Assembly (NCBI GenBank): GCA_021325695.1
Contig: JAJTCR010000045.1
Location: 1-7,745 of the forward strand
Reading direction: 5' to 3'
DNA length: 7,745 bases
Origin: Steroidobacteraceae bacterium
GTDB taxonomy: Bacteria > Pseudomonadota > Gammaproteobacteria > Steroidobacterales > Steroidobacteraceae
Shown here: positions 1 through 6,374 of the stretch, piece after piece
Numbering within the stretch: position 1 is the first letter of the stretch
Layout: the number at the start of each line of letters is the position of its first letter
Translations under genes and position numbers: made by a program
Notes under the pieces: generated by a model
What the model was told of the DNA's origin: nothing
The model's database searches: none
Seen by the model: the letters and a program-made list of their open reading frames with translations, nothing else

Positions 1-577
1 CGATCGCGGCGGCACGGATACCAAAGCGGGCCAACTCCTTCGCCCAGGTCACGGCCAGCGCGGTCACGCCCGATTTCGCGGCGGAGTAATTGCTCTGCCC
101 GGCGTTGCCGACCTTCGAGATGCTCGCGATGTTGATGATCACGCCGCCCTCGCCGAACTCGATCATTCGCTCGGCCGCCTCGCGTCCGCAGAGGAACACA
201 CCGGTCAGGTTGACGTCGATGACGGCCTGCCACTGCGCCAGCGACATCCTGGAGACCACCGCCCCGTCCTTGACCTTGACCAGCAGCGCGTCCTTGATGA
301 TGCCGGCGTTGTTGACCAGCACGTCGAGCCTGCCGTGCGCGGCGGCGACCTCGTCGAACGCACGGATCACTTCCTCTTCCTTGGCGACGTTGAGCGCGTG
401 GGCGCTGATCCGGGACCCGTCACCGTTCGCGAGTTCTGCCCGCGTCGTCTCGAGTTCCCGTTCATTGAGATCGAGCAGAGCGACGCGGGCGCCGCGGCCC
501 GCGAACACGCTCGCGATCTCCTTGCCGATGCCGCGCGCGCCGCCCGTGACGACGACGACCTTACCGTTCAAGTCCAC
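1..577 (-). CDS. SDR-family oxidoreductase, FabG-like, probable NAD-dependent 3-hydroxyacyl-CoA dehydrogenase (C-terminus beyond left edge)
   Basis: The first 192 residues of a short-chain dehydrogenase are visible; FabG-like proteins usually have about 245-260, so roughly the last quarter lies outside. The order is classical: dinucleotide-binding TGGARGIG at 11-18, NNAG at 89-92, Asn123 in DVNLTG, Ser152 in NIASIS, then Tyr164 and Lys168 in YSAAK. The Asn-Ser-Tyr-Lys tetrad is intact. Strand beta-2 ends ALLDLN with Asp36, the acidic residue that in this family generally favours NAD(H) over NADP(H). This argues against a biosynthetic NADPH-dependent FabG and for oxidation of 3-hydroxyacyl-CoA to 3-ketoacyl-CoA, but the substrate is inferred. 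The chosen start is GTG at 577, 15 nt after the thiolase stop and six codons before the beta-1 valine run (VVVV, 7-10); no strong ribosome site is visible, so translational coupling to the thiolase is likely. It is the downstream partner of the thiolase. Confidence 0.9.
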   Translation of the reverse strand, partial: MDLNGKVVVVTGGARGIGKEIASVFAGRGARVALLDLNERELETTRAELANGDGSRISAHALNVAKEEEVIRAFDEVAAAHGRLDVLVNNAGIIKDALLVKVKDGAVVSRMSLAQWQAVIDVNLTGVFLCGREAAERMIEFGEGGVIINIASISKVGNAGQSNYSAAKSGVTALAVTWAKELARFGIRAAAI

Positions 578-592
578 GCTGCGGAATCCGGC

Positions 593-1771
593 TCAGGGCA
601 GCTCGACCGCGACCGCGCAGGCTTCACCGCCGCCGATGCACTGCGTCGCCACACCGCGACGCAGGCCGCGCTTGCGCAAGGCGTGGATCAGGGTTGTGAT
701 CAGTCGCGCACCGGTCGCGCCGATCGGGTGACCCATGGCGCAGGCCCCGCCGTTGACGTTGACGCGTTCGTGGGGCAACCCGAGGTCCTTCATCGACGCC
801 ATCGCGACGCACGCGAACGCCTCGTTGATCTCGTACAGGTCGACGTCCGTCGTCCGCCAGCCGGCCCGGTCGAGGGCTTTCTGGATCGAGGGCCCCGGCG
901 CCGTCGTGAACCACTCGGGCGCGTGTGCGTGGCTCGCATAGGACACGAGCCGCGCGATCGGTTTCGCACCGGCAGCCGCCGCCGCGGACTCGCTCGCGAG
1001 CACGAGGACCGCGGCCCCGTCGGAGATCGAGGACGAGGAGGCGGCCGTGACGGTGCCGTCCTTGCTGAACACCGGCTTCAGCGTCGGGATCTTCGCGATG
1101 TCGACCGTGAACGGCGTCTCGTCCCGGTCGACGAGCTGCTCGCCCTTGCGGGTCTTCACCGAGACCGGCGCGATCTCCGCGGCGAAGTCGCCGTCGTTGA
1201 CCGCACGCTGCGCGCGGCGCACCGACTCGGCCGCGAACGCGTCCTGGTCTTCGCGGGTGAAGCCGTACTTCGCCGAAGTCGCGTCGGCGAAACAGCCCAT
1301 CGCCTTGCCGTCCCACGGACTCTGCAGGCCGTCGAAGAACATGTGGTCGTAGATCTCGCCGTGACCCATGCGGAACCCGCCGCGAGCCTTGGTCAGCAGG
1401 TACGGCGCATTGGTCATCGACTCGAGACCGCCCGCGAGCATGGTTCGCGTCGAACCGGCCCGGATCTGGTCGGCCGCCATCATCACGGCCTTCATGCCCG
1501 ACCCACACATCTTGTTGATCGTGGTGGCAGGCACGCCGAGCGCGATGCCGGCGCCGACCGCCGCCTGGCGCGCCGGAGCCTGGCCGAGCCCGGCCGGCAG
1601 CACGCAGCCGAAAATCACTTCGTCGATCGCATCGGGCGCGAGCCCGGCGTCGGCGAGTGCCGCTTTCGCGGCAACGGCTCCGAGCTGCGTCGCGCTGACC
1701 GAAGCGAGCACGCCCTGGAAGGCACCGATGGGGGTGCGGCGTGCCGCAAGAATGACGAGGGGTTCAGACAT
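593..1771 (-). CDS. Thiolase (acetyl-CoA C-acyltransferase/acetyltransferase)
   Basis: A complete 392-residue thiolase, the usual length. It cleaves 3-ketoacyl-CoA with CoA to acetyl-CoA plus a shortened acyl-CoA, or condenses two acetyl-CoA in reverse. The nucleophile is Cys89 in NKMCGSGMK (86-94). Further signatures are GGLESMTNAPY (114-124), NEAF (316-319), His348 in GGACAMGHPIGATGAR, and Cys378 in CIGGGEA, so the full catalytic set is present. The block usually written TAxNAS...DGAA reads TAASSSSISDGAA (242-254). Start ATG at 1771 has an AGAGGA ribosome site 8 nt upstream. The single-chain length and absence of a targeting extension suit a soluble cytoplasmic tetramer. An acetoacetyl-CoA (short-chain) thiolase is the best guess because the adjacent genes encode a hydroxyacyl-CoA-type SDR and a C4 acyl-CoA mutase across the regulator; a broader beta-oxidation thiolase cannot be excluded. 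It ends 15 nt before the SDR and is probably co-transcribed with it. Confidence 0.95.
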   Translation of the reverse strand: MSEPLVILAARRTPIGAFQGVLASVSATQLGAVAAKAALADAGLAPDAIDEVIFGCVLPAGLGQAPARQAAVGAGIALGVPATTINKMCGSGMKAVMMAADQIRAGSTRTMLAGGLESMTNAPYLLTKARGGFRMGHGEIYDHMFFDGLQSPWDGKAMGCFADATSAKYGFTREDQDAFAAESVRRAQRAVNDGDFAAEIAPVSVKTRKGEQLVDRDETPFTVDIAKIPTLKPVFSKDGTVTAASSSSISDGAAVLVLASESAAAAAGAKPIARLVSYASHAHAPEWFTTAPGPSIQKALDRAGWRTTDVDLYEINEAFACVAMASMKDLGLPHERVNVNGGACAMGHPIGATGARLITTLIHALRKRGLRRGVATQCIGGGEACAVAVELP

Positions 1772-1824
1772 GGTGGCCGTCCTCTGCTCGTAGACGTCGG
1801 GGGACAGAACGGAAAGGGTGGGCG

Positions 1825-1854
1825 ATAGTACGCCGCGGTCTTTTTGCAGCGCAA
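1825..1854 (-). promoter_or_regulatory. Weak possible internal promoter for the thiolase-SDR pair
   Basis: In the 108-nt gap between the regulator and the thiolase, the minus strand shows TTGCGC (1854-1849) and TACTAT (1830-1825) separated by 18 nt. These match the sigma-70 boxes at only 3/6 and 4/6, so this is a suggestion. No terminator (hairpin plus T-run on the minus strand) is seen in the gap, so read-through from the regulator promoter is equally possible. The two-copy operator pattern found at 2629-2664 is not repeated here. Confidence 0.2.
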
Positions 1855-1879
1855 GACGAGCGCGCCGGGCCGTCCGCGA

Positions 1880-2590
1880 TCAAACGCTGGCGGCACCCTT
1901 GCGACTCGTCTTCGAGCGCGGGGCCGGCGCCGCCAGCACGGGTCGCGGAGCGAGCCCATGCTCCAGGAACTGCACGAAGGCTTCCGCCACCTGCTCCGAT
2001 GACAGGGAGCGTCCCGCGCGGTACCAATGGGCGATCCAGTTGAGCGCACCTGCGATCGCGAACGCCGCGAGCTTGGGGTCCTGCACGGCGATCGACCCGT
2101 CGGCGATGCCGGCCTGCAGCAGCCTGCGAATGCCGCGGTCGATTTCGGACTTGAGGGCCCTGACCTCGGCGCTCAGGTCACGCCCCAGGTCCTGGTGTTC
2201 GGCGCGTACCATGCACCAGCCGTACTCGGACGCGATCGCGACCGCGTAGTCGCGGATGACCTCCCGCAGCCTATCGCGGCCGGTACCGGCTGTGGCTTCG
2301 GCGCGGCGCAGCGCGGTGCGGATCGGTTCGAGCCCCGCACGGAAACACTCGAACAGCAGTTGTTCCTTGTTCGAGACGTAGTAGTAGACGGTCGGCTTGG
2401 TCACGCCCAGCGCCGCCGCGATGTCGTCGAGCGAGGTGTTGTGGTAACCGTGCTCGTCGAAGGCGCGAGCCGCCGTACGGATCACGGCGTCGCGTTTCGA
2501 GCCATGGTCGCGCCGGCGCCGGCGGCCACGCCAGGGATCGGCGGGGTCGACTGCGGCGGAGCGGGCAGGGGGACGGGATGCATCCGCCAT
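1880..2590 (-). CDS. TetR/AcrR-family transcriptional regulator
   Basis: A 236-residue regulator with a TetR-type helix-turn-helix at about 33-80 and the typical recognition segment LGVTKPTVYYYVSNKEQL (61-78). The C-terminal ligand domain (about 90-212) contains GALNWIAHWYRAG (181-193), a pattern common in TetR proteins linked to acyl-CoA metabolism. Two oddities are an arginine run RGRRRRR (21-27) just before the DNA-binding domain, which could add DNA contacts, and a low-complexity basic tail from about 217. I chose ATG at 2590. A longer reading from 2668 would run coding sequence through the promoters and operator and adds 26 residues unlike the family. No good ribosome site precedes 2590. 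The gene is divergent from icmF and upstream of the thiolase and SDR on the same strand, so it most likely represses itself, icmF and perhaps the pair, with an acyl-CoA as ligand (inference). Confidence 0.9.
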   Translation of the reverse strand: MADASRPPARSAAVDPADPWRGRRRRRDHGSKRDAVIRTAARAFDEHGYHNTSLDDIAAALGVTKPTVYYYVSNKEQLLFECFRAGLEPIRTALRRAEATAGTGRDRLREVIRDYAVAIASEYGWCMVRAEHQDLGRDLSAEVRALKSEIDRGIRRLLQAGIADGSIAVQDPKLAAFAIAGALNWIAHWYRAGRSLSSEQVAEAFVQFLEHGLAPRPVLAAPAPRSKTSRKGAASV

Positions 2591-2603
2591 ATTGTGGAAC
2601 CGA

Positions 2604-2632
2604 TTGACTGGCGAGGGGAGCCTAATCATACT
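2604..2632 (+). promoter_or_regulatory. Sigma-70-type promoter for icmF
   Basis: TTGACT at 2604-2609 (5/6 to TTGACA) and CATACT at 2627-2632 (4/6 to TATAAT) are separated by exactly 17 nt. A start near 2639 would give a leader of about 83 nt before the icmF ATG. The -10 box runs into the dyad operator, so a bound repressor would block it. Confidence 0.55.
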
Positions 2633-2653
2633 GCCTGGTAGAATCCTACTCAA
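2625..2653 (-). promoter_or_regulatory. Sigma-70-type promoter for the TetR gene (and probably the thiolase-SDR genes)
   Basis: On the minus strand TTGAGT (2653-2648, 4/6) and TATGAT (2630-2625, 5/6) are separated by exactly 17 nt. A start near 2618 would leave a leader of about 28 nt before the regulator ATG at 2590. Its -10 box overlaps the -10 box of the opposing icmF promoter, and its -35 and spacer lie inside the operator, which predicts autoregulation. Confidence 0.55.
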
Positions 2654-2664
2654 CAGTAGTATCC
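2629..2664. promoter_or_regulatory. Candidate TetR operator: two tandem 18-bp dyad sites
   Basis: Two adjacent 18-bp units, 2629-2646 and 2647-2664, share TACT-N5-GTAG-N-ATCC (12 of 18 bases identical, with the mismatches confined to the N positions). Each contains the dyad TAC-N6-GTA. Together they form a larger palindrome at 2629-2658, in which TACTG and GTAG on the left mirror CTAC and CAGTA on the right. The second unit has the best single dyad, CTACT-CAAC-AGTAG (2646-2659). TetR proteins bind such dyads, often two dimers per site. The position across both divergent promoters supports an operator. Assignment to this particular regulator is inference. Confidence 0.6.
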
Positions 2665-2709
2665 GCAATACGTCGACCGTCGGAACAGTCCCGGCCGTCG
2701 ATCGATCGC

Positions 2710-2714
2710 AGGAG
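2710..2714 (+). promoter_or_regulatory. Ribosome binding site of icmF
   Basis: AGGAG ends 7 nt before the ATG at 2722. It fixes the start and rules out an in-frame upstream start. Confidence 0.85.
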
Positions 2715-2721
2715 ACGCGAC

Positions 2722-5700
2722 ATGTCCGGACGCCCTTCGGTGCAGCAACGCGACAGCGAGACCACCCGGCAAGCAGCCGCTGCGGCCGCCGACCAGGCCC
2801 CGCTGCGCTTCGTCAGCGCGGCTTCCCTGTTCGACGGCCACGACGCCGCGATCAACATCATCCGGCGGCTGCTGCAGGCCCACGGCGCCGAAGTGGTGCA
2901 CCTGGGCCACAACCGGAGCGTGGCCGACATCGTGCGCGCCGCGATCCAGGAAGACGCGGACGGTATCGCGTGCAGCTCCTACCAGGGCGGGCACGTCGAG
3001 TACTTCAAGTACATGGTCGACATGCTCCGCTCCCTGCAGGCCTCGCACATCCGCATCGTCGTGGGCGGCGGCGGTACGATCGCGCCGCACGAGGTCGAGG
3101 AGCTCGAGGCCTATGGCGTCGAGCGCATTTACACGCCTGAGGATGGGCGCAAGCTCGGCCTCGACGGCATGATCGACGACGTGTTCACCCGCGTGCGTCG
3201 CGCGCGCCGGCTGGAGTTCGAGTTCGGCCCGATCGGCCCCCGTGACCACCAGCAGATCGCGCGAACGATTTCCGCGCTCGAGCACGGAGAAGGGGATGCC
3301 GCGCTCGGCGAGACGTTGCGCCGCGCGGTCGCTCGCAGCACCAGGACGGCGCCGGTGGTCGGCATCACGGGCACCGGCGGCGCCGGCAAGTCGAGCCTGA
3401 CCGACGAGTTGCTGATGCGCTTCGTGCGCCATTTCCCCGATCGCAACATCGCCGTGGTCGCGATGGACCCGACGCGCCGCCGCAGCGGTGGGGCGCTGCT
3501 GGGGGACCGCATCCGCATGAACTCGCTCGCGGCCGAGCAGGTGTTCATGCGCTCGCTCGCGACCCGGCGGCAGCACCTCGCGACGAGCGCCGTGCTCGCG
3601 GACGTGCTGAACCTGCTGCGCTACGCCGGCTTCGACCTGGTCGTCGTGGAGACGGCCGGGATCGGCCAGAGCGACTCCGAGATCGTCGACCTCGTCGACG
3701 TACCGATGTACGTCATGACGAGCGAATACGGCGCCGCGAGCCAGCTCGAGAAGATCGACATGCTCGACTTCGCCGACCTCGTCGCGCTCAACAAGTTCGA
3801 GAAGCGCGGGGCGGAGGACGCGTTGCGCGACGTGCGGAAGCAGTGGCGCCGCAACCGTGTCGAGTTCAAGGCGCCGGACGACCAGGTGCCGGTGTTCCCC
3901 ACGATCGCGAGCCGCTTCAACGACCCGGGCGTCAACCGGCTCTTTGCCGCGCTTTGCGCGAAACTGGACGCGAAGACGGCGGACGGGGAGGAACGTCGCT
4001 GGCTCACGGGCGACGTCGGCCCGACGGACCTCGTCGAGCGACATGCGCTCGTGCCGGCGCAGCGTTCGCGATACCTCGCCGAGATCTCAGGCAACGGCCG
4101 TCGCGCGCGTGACCTGGTCGACCATTGCGCCGACGCGGCGAGTCGCGCGCACGGCCTGCATGAGGCACTGCGCACGCTGGGAGATGCGTCGCTGCCTGCG
4201 CCGTTCGAGCGTTACACGGCGGCGGCAGTCGTGGACGGCGCGGCGGAAGCCGCGGTGAGCCGGCTGCGCAACGCCTACAACGACGCGCTCGAGGCCATCG
4301 GCACCGAGGGCATCGCCCTGCTCAAGAAGTGGCCCGCACTCTCCAGGTCGGCCACCGACGACGAATACGTCTATACCGTGCGCGGTCGCGAAATACGCGG
4401 CGAGAACTACGTCGAGACGCTGAGCCACAACAAGGTGCCGAAGCTCGCGGTGCCGAAATACCGCGACTGGGGCGAGCAGCTGCGTTTCCTGCTCCGCGAA
4501 AACCTGCCGGGCCATTTTCCCTTTACGGCGGGCGTCTATCCGTACCGTCGCGAGGAGGAGGACCCGACGCGCATGTTCGCGGGCGAAGGCGGACCCGAGC
4601 GCACCAACCGCCGCTTTCACTACGTCGCGGGCGGGCACGGCGCGGCGCGCCTGTCGACGGCGTTCGACTCGGCGACCCTCTACGGCGAGGACCCGGACGA
4701 GCGTCCGGACATCTACGGTCGCATCGGCAACTCCGGCGTGTCGATCGCGACGCTCGACGACATGAAGAAGCTTTACTCGGGCTTCGACCTGTGCGCGGCG
4801 ACCACGTCCGTCTCGATGACGATCAACGGCCCGGCGCCGATGATCCTCGCGATGTTCATGAACACCGCGGTCGACCAGCGCGTCGAGAGGTACCTGCACG
4901 AGGCGGGGCAGTGGGAGGAGGCCGAGCGGAAGATCGCCCGGCTGTACGAGGGCCGTGAGCGCCCACGGTACAAGGGCGCGTTGCCCAAGGGCCACGACGG
5001 CTCCGGCCTCGGGCTGCTCGGCGTGACGGGCGACCAGCTCGTCGAGGCCGGCACGTACGAGCGCATCCGCAAGGAGACGCTGTCGCTGGTCCGCGGCACG
5101 GTGCAGGCCGACATCCTCAAGGAGGACCAGGCGCAGAACACCTGCATCTTCTCGACCGAGTTCGCGCTGCGGATGATGGGCGACGTCCAGCAGTTCTTCA
5201 CCGACAACGACGTCCGCAACTTCTACTCGGTGTCGATCTCGGGCTATCACATCGCCGAAGCGGGGGCGAACCCGATATCGCAGCTCGCGTTCACGCTCGC
5301 CAACGGCTTCACGATCGTCGAGTACTACCTCGCGCGCGGCATGAAGATCGACGACTTCGCGCCGAACCTGTCGTTCTTCTTCTCGAACGGCATGGACCCG
5401 GAGTACGCGGTGATCGGTCGCGTGGCGCGCAGGATCTGGGCCCGGGCCATGCGCGACCTGTACCGGTCCGGTCCGCGTTCGCAGATGCTCAAGTACCACA
5501 TCCAGACCTCCGGCCGTTCGTTGCACGCGCAGGAGATCCAGTTCAACGACATCCGCACGACGCTGCAGGCGCTCTACGCGCTGTTCGACAACTGCAACAG
5601 CCTGCACACGAACGCCTACGACGAGGCGATCACGACACCGACTGAAGAGTCCGTGCGACGCGCGGTGGCGATCCAGCTGATCATCAACAAGGAACTCGGG

Positions 5701-6195
5701 CTCAACAAGACGCAGAATCCGTGGCAGGGCTCGTTTGCGGTGGAACAGCTCACCGACCTGGTCGAGGAAGCGGTGTACCGTGAGTTCGACCGCATTTCCG
5801 AGCGCGGCGGCGTGCTCGGTGCGATGGAGACGATGTACCAGCGCGGCCGCATCCAGGAGGAGTCGCTGTACTACGAGCAACTCAAGCACGACGGTACGTT
5901 GCCGATCGTGGGCGTCAACACGTACCTGGCCAAGGACGACGCGACGGACGCGAACCGCGAGGCCGAGCTGATCCGTTCGACCGACGAGGAAAAGCAGGAC
6001 CAGGTGACGGCCGTGCGCGCGTTCCTCGAGCGCAACGCGACCCGGCGCCCGGCAGTGCTGGCGCAACTGCAGAAGACCGCGGCCACGGGCGGCAATGTGT
6101 TCGGCGACCTGATAGAAGCGGTGAAGGTCGCCTCACTCGGCAGCATTTCGCGCGCGCTGTACCAGGTCGGCGGTCAGTACCGGCGCAGCATGTAA
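2722..6195 (+). CDS. icmF: Fused isobutyryl-CoA mutase IcmF (B12-dependent acyl-CoA mutase with built-in G-protein chaperone)
   Basis: A 1157-residue cytoplasmic protein with the IcmF domain order. The B12 domain (about 28-160) has DGHD at 38-41 with His40 as likely cobalt ligand, then HLGHNRSV, SSYQGGH (85-91) and GGGGT (115-119). The MeaI-like GTPase (about 200-420) has P-loop GTGGAGKS (217-224), MDPTRRRSGGALLGDRIRM (248-266), ETAGIGQSD (310-318) and NKFE (357-360). A linker follows, then the mutase barrel (about 550-1157) with FPFTAGVYPYRR (599-610), RMFAGEG, SVSMTINGPAP (696-706) and SISGYH with His843. Gln805 in AQNTCIF appears to sit where methylmalonyl-CoA mutases have the carboxylate-binding Arg. 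This supports isobutyryl-CoA/n-butyryl-CoA interconversion, with isovaleryl/pivaloyl-CoA as a known minor activity of the family. The GTPase domain would gate cofactor loading. Oddities: G4 motif ends in Glu, and about 40 extra residues lie near 730-775. It is transcribed alone, divergent from the TetR gene. Confidence 0.95.
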   Translation: MSGRPSVQQRDSETTRQAAAAAADQAPLRFVSAASLFDGHDAAINIIRRLLQAHGAEVVHLGHNRSVADIVRAAIQEDADGIACSSYQGGHVEYFKYMVDMLRSLQASHIRIVVGGGGTIAPHEVEELEAYGVERIYTPEDGRKLGLDGMIDDVFTRVRRARRLEFEFGPIGPRDHQQIARTISALEHGEGDAALGETLRRAVARSTRTAPVVGITGTGGAGKSSLTDELLMRFVRHFPDRNIAVVAMDPTRRRSGGALLGDRIRMNSLAAEQVFMRSLATRRQHLATSAVLADVLNLLRYAGFDLVVVETAGIGQSDSEIVDLVDVPMYVMTSEYGAASQLEKIDMLDFADLVALNKFEKRGAEDALRDVRKQWRRNRVEFKAPDDQVPVFPTIASRFNDPGVNRLFAALCAKLDAKTADGEERRWLTGDVGPTDLVERHALVPAQRSRYLAEISGNGRRARDLVDHCADAASRAHGLHEALRTLGDASLPAPFERYTAAAVVDGAAEAAVSRLRNAYNDALEAIGTEGIALLKKWPALSRSATDDEYVYTVRGREIRGENYVETLSHNKVPKLAVPKYRDWGEQLRFLLRENLPGHFPFTAGVYPYRREEEDPTRMFAGEGGPERTNRRFHYVAGGHGAARLSTAFDSATLYGEDPDERPDIYGRIGNSGVSIATLDDMKKLYSGFDLCAATTSVSMTINGPAPMILAMFMNTAVDQRVERYLHEAGQWEEAERKIARLYEGRERPRYKGALPKGHDGSGLGLLGVTGDQLVEAGTYERIRKETLSLVRGTVQADILKEDQAQNTCIFSTEFALRMMGDVQQFFTDNDVRNFYSVSISGYHIAEAGANPISQLAFTLANGFTIVEYYLARGMKIDDFAPNLSFFFSNGMDPEYAVIGRVARRIWARAMRDLYRSGPRSQMLKYHIQTSGRSLHAQEIQFNDIRTTLQALYALFDNCNSLHTNAYDEAITTPTEESVRRAVAIQLIINKELGLNKTQNPWQGSFAVEQLTDLVEEAVYREFDRISERGGVLGAMETMYQRGRIQEESLYYEQLKHDGTLPIVGVNTYLAKDDATDANREAELIRSTDEEKQDQVTAVRAFLERNATRRPAVLAQLQKTAATGGNVFGDLIEAVKVASLGSISRALYQVGGQYRRSM

Positions 6196-6209
6196 CGGTC
6201 GTAGGCGAT

Positions 6210-6222
6210 GCGGCGTCGCCGC
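6210..6222. repeat. Short GC hairpin after the icmF stop
   Basis: GCGGCG and CGCCGC flank a single T (foldable as a 4-bp stem with a 5-nt loop), starting 15 nt after the stop codon. No T-run follows, so it is not a classical terminator. In such GC-rich DNA it may be chance. Confidence 0.3.
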
Positions 6223-6241
6223 GTCGCGCACGCGTCGACGG

Positions 6242-6335
6242 CTGACGGGTCCCTTGCCGGGCCGTCGCGCAACAGGACGTTGCGCGCGGAGCCTCCAGGG
6301 ATGGATTTACGGCGTCCCGGCAAGGGACCCGTCAG
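6242..6335. repeat. 94-bp extragenic palindromic element with perfect 20-bp inverted ends
   Basis: The left arm (6242-6261, starting CTGACGGGTCCC) and right arm (6316-6335, ending GGGACCCGTCAG) are exact reverse complements over 20 bp. The 54-bp interior holds a second perfect 8-bp hairpin (CGCGCAAC 6266-6273, GTTGCGCG 6279-6286, loop AGGAC). It also holds a GGAG-C-CTCC dyad (6288-6296) and a stretch AGGGATGGATTTACGGCG (6297-6314). The element lies between the convergent ends of icmF and the acyltransferase gene. No T-run follows on either side, so it is not a standard intrinsic terminator. It resembles the repeated extragenic palindromes of gammaproteobacteria (recollection, not a search). 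The flanks TCGACGG (6235-6241) and TCGGCGG (6336-6342) agree at 6 of 7 bases and could be a decayed target duplication. The rest of the 179-bp gap shows nothing else clear. Confidence 0.75.
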
Positions 6336-6374
6336 TCGGCGGCGTAAGGCGCGGAACCCCTGTTTCGGTCGAGC

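Noticed and set aside
335..1828. 497-codon open frame on the plus strand opposite the SDR and thiolase
   Set aside because: The translation is an Arg/Asp/Gly-rich composition typical of GC-rich antisense frames and has no recognisable domain; the minus-strand genes carry complete catalytic motifs.
1842..1854. GC stretch followed by five T on the plus strand as a terminator
   Set aside because: It would terminate transcription antisense to the thiolase operon, and the preceding bases do not form a convincing hairpin.
1880..2668. Longer form of the TetR regulator starting at 2668
   Set aside because: It would place the divergent promoters and the dyad operator inside the coding region, and the extra residues do not resemble TetR N-termini. 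ATG at 2590 fits better.
2699..2708. CGATCGATCG palindrome just before the icmF ribosome site
   Set aside because: Short self-complementary GATC repeats are common by chance in such DNA, and it does not match the operator pattern.
2650..4044. 464-codon open frame on the minus strand opposite the IcmF B12 and GTPase domains
   Set aside because: Same explanation: an antisense shadow without motifs that would also run through the icmF leader.
4087..6066. 659-codon open frame on the minus strand opposite icmF
   Set aside because: It is an Arg/Val/Leu/His-rich shadow of the mutase domain; the plus strand encodes a fully conserved enzyme. The frame is kept open by GC-rich codon bias.
6242..6335. 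Classical rho-independent terminator
   Set aside because: The stem is strong, but neither strand has the expected T-run after it and the enclosed loop is 54 nt, so I describe it as a palindromic element.
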